Shown piece after piece: positions 24,483 through 31,143 of a DNA stretch of 32,373 nucleotides (the first letter of the stretch is position 1; every line of letters begins with the position of its first letter). The translations under genes and the position numbers were made by a program. The stretch is from a virus, in IMG/VR virus record IMGVR_UViG_3300021181_000031, positions 1 through 32,373 of that record; one strand, 5' to 3'. The notes beneath the pieces are model-generated. The model was not told where the DNA came from. It was given only the letters and a program-made list of their open reading frames with translations, and made no database searches.

Positions 24483-25652
24483 ATGGTTACAATACTTAAT
24501 GCCCCAGCTCCAAAAAAGAACATCTGGGGAAGACTTGGCGCTACGGCTGGTCAAGGACTGGAAGAAGGCTTCGAAAGAAGCAGAATGGCTGAAGCTGAAG
24601 CATTAAAGCATGAACGAACTCTTGAGTTGCAAGGAAATGCACAGGCTTTAAGAAGTCAACAAAGTGAGAATAAAAGTCTATTCGATAAAATCAAGGACCA
24701 AAAGAGAACAGATGCCATTAGAATGAATTTCGGAGATAGAGCAGCTGAATTATATGAGTCAGCTCCTGAAGGCGGAAAAACGGCTATCATTAACTCATTA
24801 TTGGAAGCTAGGCAACGAGGATTAAATTTTGATGAATTATTAGGTAATAACGAGCAAGAAATACAGTCACCACAAAATGAATTAAATAAACAGCGCTCAT
24901 TAGAAGAAAATGAACTAAAAGAAAAGCCATCGATCAAAGCAATTGATTATGATAAAGGTTTGACACCAAAAGAGCGCGTTAGACGTCAAGAAGAACGATA
25001 TTCTAAGAATTTACCAATTTACCAAGCATCTCAAGCAAAAATTCAAGGTATAGAAGCCGAAAAAGATGCCCTAAATATACTTTCCGAGTTATCTCCTCAA
25101 ATTAAAGGTTGGCAGAAACTTAATATAAATCCTTCTACTGGTGAGTTGATAATTCCCGCTTTGGCATCCCCTGAGGCTCAAAGATTCGTGAAGACCATCA
25201 ATGATTTCACCACTAAGGCAAAAGACTCATACGGAGCACGCGTTTCTAACTTTGAGTTAGATAGATTCATGAAAAGATTGCCAACTCTTGCCAATTCTCC
25301 TGAAGGAAGAACGCAGATAATTCGGCAAATGCAGATTATCAATAATATTAACGCAGCCAGAGAATTAGCTCTTGATCAGGTAATTGATGAGCATGGAGGA
25401 ATTCGCAATATTGACTTTGACCAAGCTGAAAGAATGGCTGATAAAGTCAGTAGACCTATGATAACAGATCTTAAGAAAGAATTCACCCAGATCGATAATA
25501 GATTAGACAAGCAGTATGATAAGAAAATAAATGAAACAAAGAAAAATCTACTAGCTCCTGGTCGGGTTATGCTTGAGAAGGATGGGAAAAAATATTCTGT
25601 TCCTCAAAATCAGGTTAAGAAAGCACTATCTAAAGGTTATAATAAAATATGA
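24483..25652 (+). CDS. probable DNA-ejection protein, long helical
   Basis: A 389-residue, mostly helical and charged protein with extended coiled-coil potential (LEEGFERSRMAEAEALKHER; KELTPKERVRRQEERYSKN-like region near 165) and no membrane span. It follows the glycine-zipper protein by 2 bases and overlaps the next start by 4. Length, composition and position agree with the helical ejection proteins of P22-like phages, which leave the capsid ahead of the DNA. The identification rests on context and composition. Confidence 0.6.
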   Translation: MVTILNAPAPKKNIWGRLGATAGQGLEEGFERSRMAEAEALKHERTLELQGNAQALRSQQSENKSLFDKIKDQKRTDAIRMNFGDRAAELYESAPEGGKTAIINSLLEARQRGLNFDELLGNNEQEIQSPQNELNKQRSLEENELKEKPSIKAIDYDKGLTPKERVRRQEERYSKNLPIYQASQAKIQGIEAEKDALNILSELSPQIKGWQKLNINPSTGELIIPALASPEAQRFVKTINDFTTKAKDSYGARVSNFELDRFMKRLPTLANSPEGRTQIIRQMQIINNINAARELALDQVIDEHGGIRNIDFDQAERMADKVSRPMITDLKKEFTQIDNRLDKQYDKKINETKKNLLAPGRVMLEKDGKKYSVPQNQVKKALSKGYNKI

Positions 25653-27076
25653 ATAACTATTCTTTAGATGATGAAGAATTAGATCTAATTCCATTGGATG
25701 ATGAATTCTTTCCAACTGATGAAGAAGAAGAACTAGATATTATACCATTAGATTACGAAGATCAAGAATTCGAGTTTAATAGACCTGAAGAAATAAATGT
25801 AGATTTTCCTGAAGAACAACAAAATCAAATTAATGGTGAAGAACATATCCAAGAAAATGTAAATCCTGAAGATGAAAGTAAAAAAGAAGAAGAGTTTAAA
25901 TTCCCTGTATACCTTGATGAATCTGACAGGATAGATGCGGAAATAGACAGAAATAAGGCTCAGTTCATATCTAGAATGGGAGAAAGCGTTCTTGGTTTAC
26001 CTGGTGATATATATAATTTTCTTTCATCTTTTATTCCAAGTGAACTGTTAGGTATTGCAGGACAATATTTACCTACTTCTGAAAAATTAAGAGAAACTAG
26101 CGAATCAGCTTCTCTTGGTTATACGGCTCCAAAAAATGAAGAAGAAGAAAGAATCGGAGAAGTATTTAGCGATATTGGTTCTTTTCTTACACCTGGTGCA
26201 AAACAATATAGTCTAGCAAGGAACATTGGAATACCAGTATTTGCTAATCTAGTTAAAGAAGGGGTTGATAAAGTAGGTCTTGGGGAATTTAGCGATGAAG
26301 CCAAGATGGGAACGATGGTAGCTTTGGATATAATGCACTTAAGAAATGGAGGACCTAAAGCCTATTCTGGTAAACTATTCAATCTAAGCGAGCAATTAGT
26401 ACCTTCCGGTGCTAAGTACTCTAATCCTAGATTTTTTTCAAGTTTGAAGAATTTATTTCAGGATATGAAAAAGGGAGGAACTACTCCTTCTAAAAGCAGT
26501 TCTTTGAGAAAAATAAGGGAAATCCTCAAAAAGGGTAAAGATGGGTCCATTAATGTAGAAGAACTAATCGAATTCCGTAAATCACTCAACGAGTTACTAG
26601 ATAAGGCTAAGGCATTTAGCTTGGAAACTCCAACTAAAATAAGAAAGAAACAGATAAAGAACTTGAATAAAGTTAAGAATAAAGTTATTAAAGCTATTGA
26701 TGATTATGGCAAAACTAATCCTAAGTTCGCTGAAGTCAATAAGGCTGCAAATGAAAGTTGGGCTGCTCTTGAGTCTAGCCAAGTCATATCTAATTTTCTA
26801 CAAAAGATGGCGGGAAGTATAGTAAAGAATAGCGCTGTTCAGACCGTTCTTGGTTTAGGGTCTATTGTTGGATCAAAGGTAGCGGGAATAGGTGCATATT
26901 TAGCACCAGCAGCTATCATTTATCAAGGAATAAAGATACTTTATCAGATAGGTAAAAGTCCAACTCTCAGAAGATATTACACTAATATCATGAAAGGTGC
27001 GTTATCCGGTAATACTTCGCAAGTATTAAAGAATACTAAAGCATTGGACTTAGCTCTTGAAGAGGAAGAAGATTAA
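25649..27076 (+). CDS. probable DNA-ejection protein with hydrophobic C-terminus
   Basis: A 475-residue protein. Residues 1-90 are extremely acidic (Asp/Glu repeats such as DEEELDIIPLDYEDQEFEF). A conserved-looking core follows (FISRMGESVLGLPGDIYNFL), and residues about 405-450 form a hydrophobic, glycine-rich double segment (TVLGLGSIVGSKVAGIGAYL) able to enter a membrane. This fits the third ejection protein, which inserts into the cell envelope. The stop lies 2 bases from the convergent gene at 27079, so this ends the long plus-strand late unit. Confidence 0.6.
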   Translation: MNNYSLDDEELDLIPLDDEFFPTDEEEELDIIPLDYEDQEFEFNRPEEINVDFPEEQQNQINGEEHIQENVNPEDESKKEEEFKFPVYLDESDRIDAEIDRNKAQFISRMGESVLGLPGDIYNFLSSFIPSELLGIAGQYLPTSEKLRETSESASLGYTAPKNEEEERIGEVFSDIGSFLTPGAKQYSLARNIGIPVFANLVKEGVDKVGLGEFSDEAKMGTMVALDIMHLRNGGPKAYSGKLFNLSEQLVPSGAKYSNPRFFSSLKNLFQDMKKGGTTPSKSSSLRKIREILKKGKDGSINVEELIEFRKSLNELLDKAKAFSLETPTKIRKKQIKNLNKVKNKVIKAIDDYGKTNPKFAEVNKAANESWAALESSQVISNFLQKMAGSIVKNSAVQTVLGLGSIVGSKVAGIGAYLAPAAIIYQGIKILYQIGKSPTLRRYYTNIMKGALSGNTSQVLKNTKALDLALEEEED

Positions 27077-27078
27077 TC

Positions 27079-27195
27079 CTAGAATTCATAATCCAATGGG
27101 TCATTTCCTTCGTATTCATCTTCTTTAGTAAAAAGTTTGCATATATAATATATGATTGCCAGGTAACACCAGATGTCGCAAAATAATAGGTACAT
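27079..27195 (-). CDS. small membrane protein
   Basis: A 38-residue protein with one hydrophobic span rich in Tyr, Leu and Cys (MYLLFCDIWCYLAIIYYICK) and an acidic tail (EDEYEGNDPLDYEF). The start overlaps the upstream stop as TAATG after an AGGAGAGAAGG ribosome site. A very short membrane peptide at the end of an early-type minus-strand operon could disturb or modify the host membrane. Function unknown. Confidence 0.5.
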   Translation of the reverse strand: MYLLFCDIWCYLAIIYYICKLFTKEDEYEGNDPLDYEF

Positions 27196-27389
27196 TACCT
27201 TCTCTCCTTATTTCTTTCCTCAATGGCACATAGACGTCCGTGGAAATCCTTCATCTCCTCATGAATGGCATCTATTTGAGATGATGTATGCAAATATAGT
27301 GGTATAGTACTACCTAATACCGTCACCATAACAATCACTAACGAAATAATCATTTCCAAATTTACTTTGTTTGATTTATTTTCTTCCAT
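27195..27389 (-). CDS. single-span membrane protein with coiled-coil tail
   Basis: Starts at the second ATG of an ATGATG pair, 7 bases after GGAGG. The product (64 residues) has a span near residues 15-37 (MIISLVIVMVTVLGSTIPLY) and a charged helix (DAIHEEMKDFHGRLCAIEER). The arrangement parallels the protein at 6494 and the fragment at 1-104, so the phage carries several of these one-span/coiled-coil proteins. Possible roles: holin-like, superinfection exclusion, or membrane anchoring. Confidence 0.55.
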   Translation of the reverse strand: MEENKSNKVNLEMIISLVIVMVTVLGSTIPLYLHTSSQIDAIHEEMKDFHGRLCAIEERNKERR

Positions 27390-27475
27390 CATTAACCTCC
27401 ATTTTATTCTTTTCATGGTTTATTTTTCTTTCATGAATCTCATTACGATCTATCGAGCATGTGACTATGACTAAA

Positions 27476-27574
27476 TTATTTTCTACCTTCTTTAATCAAA
27501 TCGTAAAACATCTGATAAATCTGATCATGTAGTATCCACCCAGCATGTATAGGCCAATGTGTCTTTGACTCCAT
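27476..27574 (-). CDS. very small protein, 32 aa
   Basis: Begins with ATG at 27574, 7 bases after AAGGAG, inside the 3' end of the gene at 27525 in another frame. The peptide (MESKTHWPIHAGWILHDQIY, then QMFYDLIKEGRK) looks like a genuine short helical protein: it has a good ribosome site and balanced composition. It overlaps its neighbour by 50 bases. The roughly 80 bases after it hold no gene. Function unknown. Confidence 0.45.
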   Translation of the reverse strand: MESKTHWPIHAGWILHDQIYQMFYDLIKEGRK

Positions 27575-27959
27575 TTCTCATCTCCTTAATTTCTTTTCTC
27601 TTAGATACTAAGTATCTTAATGCGCTTTCAATGTTTTCCAAACAAAATTGAAAGCAATCATCTTCTAAATCTTCTTTAATCAAAATTTCACACGAATTAA
27701 GGAAATTTTTATTAATTATTTTATGTATGTATTTAATTTGGTATTCTGAATTATCATGTGTTGAATGGACTGTTCTAGACTTTTTAGCTCTCATTCCGCA
27801 TAATGGGCAATATTCTATATTAAATTTTCCTTTGTTAGTACCATTAACTTTTTTCCATTCAACATATAGGTAACCTTCATCATCCTCTCTGGTTTCTAAG
27901 TACTCAATCATATCACCATCAGACTCAATGATACTTAGGCACTTCCAATCATGCTTCAT
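27525..27959 (-). CDS. unknown protein with YCPLCG zinc knuckle
   Basis: I start at ATG 27959, 5 bases after AAGGAG; a GTG one codon earlier is possible. The 144-residue product has an N-terminal peptide KCLSIIESDG, identical at DNA level (as an inverted repeat) to part of the gene at 28285, then IEYCPLCGMRAKK as in the protein at 14741, and a C-terminal helical half (IEKALRYLVSKRKEI-like). It is transcribed away from the divergent promoter region at 27963-28038. Function unknown. Confidence 0.6.
   Translation of the reverse strand: MKHDWKCLSIIESDGDMIEYLETREDDEGYLYVEWKKVNGTNKGKFNIEYCPLCGMRAKKSRTVHSTHDNSEYQIKYIHKIINKNFLNSCEILIKEDLEDDCFQFCLENIESALRYLVSKRKEIKEMRNGVKDTLAYTCWVDTT
27913..27945. 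repeat. 33-bp inverted repeat, left arm
   Basis: This segment is the exact reverse complement of 28308-28340. It codes for CLSIIESDG and flanking bases near the N-terminus of the minus-strand gene; the partner codes for the same peptide in the plus-strand gene at 28285. The arms are separated by 362 bases containing the divergent promoter region and one gene. Confidence 0.9.
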
Positions 27960-27992
27960 CACATCTCCTTAATTCGAAATTAAAATTTATCC

Positions 27993-28021
27993 TTGAATAA
28001 TTGTCTGATTATCAGTATAAT
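27993..28021 (+). promoter_or_regulatory. strong sigma-70-type promoter with operator-like palindrome
   Basis: TTGAAT (27993-27998), a 17-base spacer and TATAAT (28016-28021) make a near-consensus promoter for the genes at 28039 and 28285. The spacer contains CTGATTATCAG (28005-28015), a perfect palindrome with a one-base centre that ends at the -10 box, a natural repressor site. A second symmetrical element (TTAATT, CGA, AATTAA; near 27969) lies toward the minus-strand gene. Together they suggest coordinated control of the divergent units. Confidence 0.7.
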
Positions 28022-28038
28022 AGCAAGAAAAAGGATTT

Positions 28039-28275
28039 ATGTCAATGGGAAATAAATTAGATGATCTTTCAGATGATGAGAAAAAAGAATTGAAATTTAA
28101 AGTAAAATCCATACTAAAAGGAGATCTAATAAAACAACTAACTGCCAAAAATGTATCAGTTTTTTTAGCCTGCCATATCCTTTCTGTAGCATTTATATTA
28201 GATGACTATCCTGATTATCTTGAAGGTATAATGGAACTTTCTATAGATATTTTTGATTTGATTTACGAAGTTTAG
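28039..28275 (+). CDS. small acidic helical protein
   Basis: A 78-residue protein with an AAGGA site before the ATG, first gene behind the promoter at 27993. The sequence is helical: charged N-terminus (LDDLSDDEKKELKFKVKSIL), a hydrophobic helix (VSVFLACHILSVAFILDDY), an acidic end. It lies between the arms of the 33-bp inverted repeat. Early expression and acidity would fit a host-takeover or anti-host-defence protein, but there is no direct sign. Confidence 0.6.
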   Translation: MSMGNKLDDLSDDEKKELKFKVKSILKGDLIKQLTAKNVSVFLACHILSVAFILDDYPDYLEGIMELSIDIFDLIYEV

Positions 28276-28284
28276 AGGAAAGAT

Positions 28285-28626
28285 ATGAAGAATCGCGCAA
28301 AGTGCAAGAAGTGCCTAAGTATCATTGAGTCTGATGGTGAGTTAAAGTCCTGTCCTTGCGGAGAGATTTCCGTTCATGGAAATATGCAATGCCAAGCAAA
28401 AGATTGGGCTAATTTTCTTAGGGTAGATGACGAAGGAAACGAGATTGTGCCTACTATTACAGATGCACATAAGACTAAGCCTAGCAAAGATGATCTGATT
28501 AAGATGCTAGATGAGATGATCGCTAGCATAGAAGGATTGCCAGCAACAGCTATGTTGAATCCCATTACTCATTATGACTGGGTTTCTACACTATTGTTAG
28601 TTTCGCAGTTGTTCAAGTCGATCTGA
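28285..28626 (+). CDS. zinc-ribbon protein of CxxC-IIES-CxCG type
   Basis: A 113-residue protein. Cys-7/Cys-10 (CKKC), SIIES, and SCPCG form a small zinc ribbon of a kind frequent in phage genomes (resembling DUF7695 proteins), followed by a polar linker and a helical tail (SKDDLIKMLDEMIASIEGLP). The motif belongs naturally to this protein, whereas the identical peptide in the gene at 27525 looks borrowed. The 3' end overlaps the convergent TerS candidate by 55 bases. Confidence 0.6.
   Translation: MKNRAKCKKCLSIIESDGELKSCPCGEISVHGNMQCQAKDWANFLRVDDEGNEIVPTITDAHKTKPSKDDLIKMLDEMIASIEGLPATAMLNPITHYDWVSTLLLVSQLFKSI
28308..28340. repeat. 33-bp inverted repeat, right arm
   Basis: Exact reverse complement of 27913-27945. 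It lies inside the zinc-ribbon coding region (KKCLSIIESDG) of the gene at 28285. See the left arm. Confidence 0.9.
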
Positions 28627-28997
28627 TTTGTTTCTGGTTTTTGTTGCATGGATTGTAACTGAGCTAGTACGGCTAACATTTGACCAGTCATTTCAGGGCT
28701 AATTTGATTTTGATCGATTTTATCCCATTCACCTAACATATGCTTAGATAGATGCAAAATCATTTTAGGATCGCCTTTTAAAGCTTTACTATATCTTACT
28801 GATCTTAAATTAGATTTACCACATTCTGCTTTGCTCTGCGAATAGATAGTGAAACTCAAGTTATATTTATCTTGAACTCTTCCATAAAAAGTAGTTGGAT
28901 GCATATCGAATTTAGCAGCTATTTCAGTTCCTGGGCATCCTGCTTCAATTAAGTGGTCCACTAGTTTCCAATCAATTTCTTTTTCTGGTCTAGACAT
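28572..28997 (-). CDS. terminase small subunit candidate (TerS)
   Basis: A 141-residue protein. Residues 10-45 form a helix-turn-helix (LVDHLIEAGCPGTEIAAKFD followed by MHPTTFYGRVQDKY), and the centre reads SVRYSKALKGDPKMILHLSK with HMLGEWDK. This KGDP-MLIHL-K-LGEW pattern is typical of phage small terminases and their relatives, with a variable Gln-rich tail for oligomerisation or TerL contact. TerS recognises the packaging site. It is unusual that it lies far from TerL (4810) and on the other strand; it directly follows the ParB-like gene, a pairing often seen in phages. Confidence 0.65.
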   Translation of the reverse strand: MSRPEKEIDWKLVDHLIEAGCPGTEIAAKFDMHPTTFYGRVQDKYNLSFTIYSQSKAECGKSNLRSVRYSKALKGDPKMILHLSKHMLGEWDKIDQNQISPEMTGQMLAVLAQLQSMQQKPETNQIDLNNCETNNSVETQS

Positions 28998-28999
28998 AA

Positions 29000-29479
29000 C
29001 TATTTCTTTTTAGAAAGTTTTCTACCGCAACTATCGCACTTGTCGGATTTAGTTGGGTTAGTTGAATCTTTTTTATCTTCTGGTAAATCTAACTCTAATT
29101 CAGTTTGTGTGAAACCGGCACTATAAAGCTCTTCAAGTTCGTAAAGATTAGCTAATATATCATAGTCCCACTCGCCATTATGCCTGTTATCTATAAGGAT
29201 GCGTCTCTTGATAGTCGATTCAGGCAAGTCTTTATCTATAATACATGGGATGCTAGTCCAACCGATCCATTTTGCTGCGATTACTCTTTGGTTGCCAGCA
29301 TATACAGTTAGTGATCCTTCTACGTCATTCACTAATACGGGTCTGCGCCATAGCATTTGAGGATCTGACTGAATACTCTTGCATAGAGACTCTAGAGAAT
29401 CTTTGTTAATAGTCCTAGGGTTATCCTCTAATAGCTTAAGATGGATGATTTGTATCTCTTTTATTTCTGTCATCGTCAA
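29000..29479 (-). CDS. ParB/sulfiredoxin-like domain protein
   Basis: A 159-residue protein. The N-terminal domain follows the ParB pattern: LKLLEDNPRTINKDSLESL, a strand RRPVLVNDVEG, and YAGNQRVIAAKWIGW, where the GNQR segment forms the nucleotide pocket. The C-terminus has an added zinc pair (CDSCGRKLSKKK). In phages these proteins bind DNA near the packaging site, nick DNA, or serve as CTP-dependent clamps; without the ParB helix-turn-helix, the short form is usually called a ParB-like nuclease. It lies 2 bases before the TerS candidate and probably assists packaging initiation. Confidence 0.75.
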   Translation of the reverse strand: MTMTEIKEIQIIHLKLLEDNPRTINKDSLESLCKSIQSDPQMLWRRPVLVNDVEGSLTVYAGNQRVIAAKWIGWTSIPCIIDKDLPESTIKRRILIDNRHNGEWDYDILANLYELEELYSAGFTQTELELDLPEDKKDSTNPTKSDKCDSCGRKLSKKK

Positions 29480-29627
29480 TATTTATTTCGTTTATATTTT
29501 CGTCATATTTTTTTGATGGCTCAATAGTCACACAAGTGATAAAACTCACAGGAAAAGAACAACCGAACTTAGCTTCAACATATGGATTTTTCCTTTCCAG
29601 AATTTGGTCTTGATGAATTTCACTCAT
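29436..29627 (-). CDS. small unknown protein upstream of ParB-like gene
   Basis: A 63-residue acidic protein (MSEIHQDQILERKNPYVEAK, with a short hydrophobic patch FPVSFITCVTI). It overlaps the previous gene by one base and the ParB-like gene by 44. Overlaps of this kind indicate one operon mRNA. Not recognised. Confidence 0.45.
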   Translation of the reverse strand: MSEIHQDQILERKNPYVEAKFGCSFPVSFITCVTIEPSKKYDENINEINIDDDRNKRDTNHPS

Positions 29628-29869
29628 TATGCTTCCGTTTTGTCGATCTGAATCATTTTAGCACGCCCATTGAACTTATCTTTCATGTAAATATAGTCCA
29701 GGCTTTCAGGAAACATGCAGTGATGGGCAGTGAATATATTATATACCCTCTTAGCTACTATAAGGATCTCATCCCCGGATTTATGCTTTGTAAGAATGAT
29801 AGCAAACCCATTATTATCTAGATAAGCCTTGGCACTTTCATATTGATCAACTGGAATTCGGATTCTCAT
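29627..29869 (-). CDS. small unknown protein, 80 aa
   Basis: A basic alpha/beta protein (MRIRIPVDQYESAKAYLDNN, then FAIILTKHKSGDEILIVAKR). Regular strand-helix-strand order suggests a small ferredoxin-like fold, but no family is evident. The start codon overlaps the end of the gene at 29866 (ATGA). Confidence 0.5.
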   Translation of the reverse strand: MRIRIPVDQYESAKAYLDNNGFAIILTKHKSGDEILIVAKRVYNIFTAHHCMFPESLDYIYMKDKFNGRAKMIQIDKTEA

Positions 29870-29997
29870 GAGTATATATGCCCATATATGGAAATGAAAA
29901 ATATATAATTCACTCTTTGTTTACGGTATTTTTTTCTTAAGTCAATAGATTGGCTATCCTTAAATAAGGATTCAAGTAACTTAAATTTTTCACCCAT
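29866..29997 (-). CDS. small basic protein, 43 aa
   Basis: Starts with ATG at 29997 (MGEKFKLLESLFKDSQSIDL) and ends with a hydrophobic stretch (VNYIFFISIYGHIYS). A 4-base overlap with the following gene supports translation. The ribosome site is weak (AGAAAATTTT). Function unknown. Confidence 0.4.
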   Translation of the reverse strand: MGEKFKLLESLFKDSQSIDLRKKYRKQRVNYIFFISIYGHIYS

Positions 29998-30006
29998 AAA
30001 ATTTTC

Positions 30007-30135
30007 TCATTTCTTTTTCTTCTTCATCATTTTTTCACCGGCTTCGCAATAGGGATCTCTTTTCTTGTCAGCTTTAGCAAGTCTATCTAAATCTTTATCA
30101 ATGGTTTTCTTGGCTTTCTTTATCTGCTTATCCAT
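30007..30135 (-). CDS. small lysine-rich protein, 42 aa
   Basis: ATG at 30135 overlaps the stop of the previous gene by one base (TAATG), with GAGGT upstream. The peptide is dominated by Lys, Asp and Glu (MDKQIKKAKKTIDKDLDRLA; ends KMMKKKKK) and is probably one long helix. Similar short Lys-rich peptides occur in many phage genomes. Function unknown. Confidence 0.5.
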   Translation of the reverse strand: MDKQIKKAKKTIDKDLDRLAKADKKRDPYCEAGEKMMKKKKK

Positions 30136-30242
30136 TATACCTCAATGCATGGCTGACCATCGTAAAAGCATATATAGCATTTATTCTGGAATGGTTTCAT
30201 TTCTTCTTTGCATCTGATGCATCGGCAAATCGTGTTATACAT
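30135..30242 (-). CDS. small zinc-ribbon peptide, 35 aa
   Basis: First gene of the minus-strand operon. It has two Cys pairs with ribbon spacing (CRCIRCKEEM, CYICFYDGQPC), hence a probable zinc-binding knuckle. Similar mini zinc proteins are encoded at 31140 and 32265. The next gene begins in its stop codon. Short, but the cysteine pattern and overlap argue that it is real. Confidence 0.5.
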   Translation of the reverse strand: MYNTICRCIRCKEEMKPFQNKCYICFYDGQPCIEV

Positions 30243-30267
30243 TTATGTTTTCTCGGTCAAAGTGGTA

Positions 30268-30360
30268 TGACGAGGCATTTTAAAGCCCGAGGCAACGCAC
30301 CTCGGGGTTGACTCCCCTGCCCATATTCGCGATTCAACCCAAGGGTGTCATTGTCGTCGT
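30268..30360 (-). other. structured leader element of the minus-strand operon
   Basis: In the gap 30243-30601 the stretch next to the operon is unusually G+C-rich. GACGA (30269) pairs with TCGTC (30354). Inside are two perfect 7-bp stems: CCCGAGG/CCTCGGG (30286/30300, loop CAACGCA) and GGGTTGA/TCAACCC (30305/30334). They share three bases and so may compete, as in an attenuator. No T-run follows on either strand. Read on the plus strand, parts resemble a D-loop (AAAGTGGTAT) and a T-arm of a class II tRNA, but no acceptor stem exists. Confidence 0.45.
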
Positions 30361-30369
30361 CTTAATAGT

Positions 30370-30397
30370 ATTTTATTTAACGGTGTTTTTTTTGCAA
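30370..30397 (-). promoter_or_regulatory. probable promoter of the minus-strand zinc-ribbon/ParB/TerS operon
   Basis: On the minus strand TTGCAA (30392-30397), 16 bases and TAAAAT (30370-30375) form a good sigma-70-type promoter pointing toward 30242. Transcripts would begin just before the structured element at 30268-30360. Confidence 0.5.
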
Positions 30398-30477
30398 GAA
30401 AAAGATAAGGATTTCTTATGTATGTGATCATAATATATGAAAAAAAATAAAAAAGTGGTTATGAAAAATAATTCCTA

Positions 30478-30506
30478 TTGCACGTAACGCACATGTATGT
30501 TATATT
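30478..30506 (+). promoter_or_regulatory. strong sigma-70-type promoter for early-type plus-strand genes
   Basis: TTGCAC (30478-30483), exactly 17 bases, and TATATT (30501-30506). Transcription would start near 30513, at the first base of the leader hairpin, and read the gene cluster 30602-31763. The opposing promoter at 30370-30397 lies about 80 bases upstream. Confidence 0.7.
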
Positions 30507-30514
30507 AGTTGCAT

Positions 30515-30576
30515 AGTCTATCAGCTCTCTGGTGACTAGCCTACCAAAGCTAGCAGATCGAGCGTTAGACTGATAA
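30515..30576 (+). ncRNA. long hairpin at the 5' end of the early transcript
   Basis: The first bases of the predicted transcript fold into one extended imperfect hairpin: TATCA with TGATA, GCTC with GAGC, TCTG with CAGA and CTAGC with GCTAG, capped by an 8-base loop (CTACCAAA). AGTCTA/TAGACT is an alternative outer pairing. A hairpin at the very 5' end is known to protect mRNAs from RNase E in gammaproteobacteria; a regulatory switch is also possible. Confidence 0.55.
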
Positions 30577-30601
30577 ACAAGAAGTATTATGGAGCTATGT
30601 A

Positions 30602-30763
30602 ATGCCAAGACACAGACATGATATTATATCAGATATAATATGGTTTTGTGATCGTATAAAAGAAGACTGCCTTAATATAAAAGATGAGTTGCAATTGGAA
30701 AAGTTATTGACCATACTTGATTTAGCATATCAGCTAGGAATTATAGAAAGAATAGAGGAATAA
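30602..30763 (+). CDS. small unknown protein, 53 aa
   Basis: First gene after the 30478 promoter, with GGAG 7 bases before the ATG. The peptide (MPRHRHDIISDIIWFCDRIK; ends LDLAYQLGIIERIEE) is helical with hydrophobic and acidic faces. It may be a small regulatory or host-interacting protein. No family recognised. Confidence 0.6.
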   Translation: MPRHRHDIISDIIWFCDRIKEDCLNIKDELQLEKLLTILDLAYQLGIIERIEE

Positions 30764-30767
30764 ATGT

Positions 30768-30995
30768 ATGAGTCTATTTAATATTGTGCATGTAATATTT
30801 ACGGCATTTTTATTTTGTGCATGGTTGAAACAAAAAGAGATCAATAGATCATATTTGGGTTGCATAAAATATCTAACTGAGAGCTTAGAAATGGTTACAA
30901 TTTCAATGATAAAGTTAAATGAACTTTGCGAGCTAAAAAAGGAAAGTAATAATGAAACTGAACGTCATACATCGGAAGATTTTTGGAAAGAATAG
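30768..30995 (+). CDS. small membrane protein, 75 aa
   Basis: N-terminal hydrophobic segment (FNIVHVIFTAFLFCAWL) followed by a helical, polar tail (KYLTESLEMVTISMIKLNEL). It starts 4 bases after the previous stop and overlaps the next gene by 44 bases. One span and cytoplasmic tail. Function unknown. Confidence 0.5.
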   Translation: MSLFNIVHVIFTAFLFCAWLKQKEINRSYLGCIKYLTESLEMVTISMIKLNELCELKKESNNETERHTSEDFWKE

Positions 30996-31143
30996 ATTTT
31001 ATCCTAAGGATGATTTCAGCAAGAAATTCATCTCTATATGTAGAAGTGATTATAATCCTCAGATTAGTTTTACAGAGAATCAGATTAAGCTATTGAAAGA
31101 GTTAGGATTCGAAATTGAAATACATTTGGAGTATAATTTATGA
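30952..31143 (+). CDS. small unknown protein, 63 aa
   Basis: Preceded by AAAGGAAAG, a good ribosome site, which supports ATG 30952 despite a 44-base overlap with the previous gene. The peptide (MKLNVIHRKIFGKNRFYPKD; SFTENQIKLLKELGFEIEIH) is basic with a helix followed by a strand. The ATGA overlap with the next gene implies coupling. Not recognised. Confidence 0.55.
   Translation: MKLNVIHRKIFGKNRFYPKDDFSKKFISICRSDYNPQISFTENQIKLLKELGFEIEIHLEYNL

Noticed and set aside
30255-30325. Class II tRNA on the plus strand
   Set aside because: D-loop-like and T-arm-like parts are present, but there is no 7-bp acceptor stem, the anticodon loop has 8 bases and the T-loop lacks one base.
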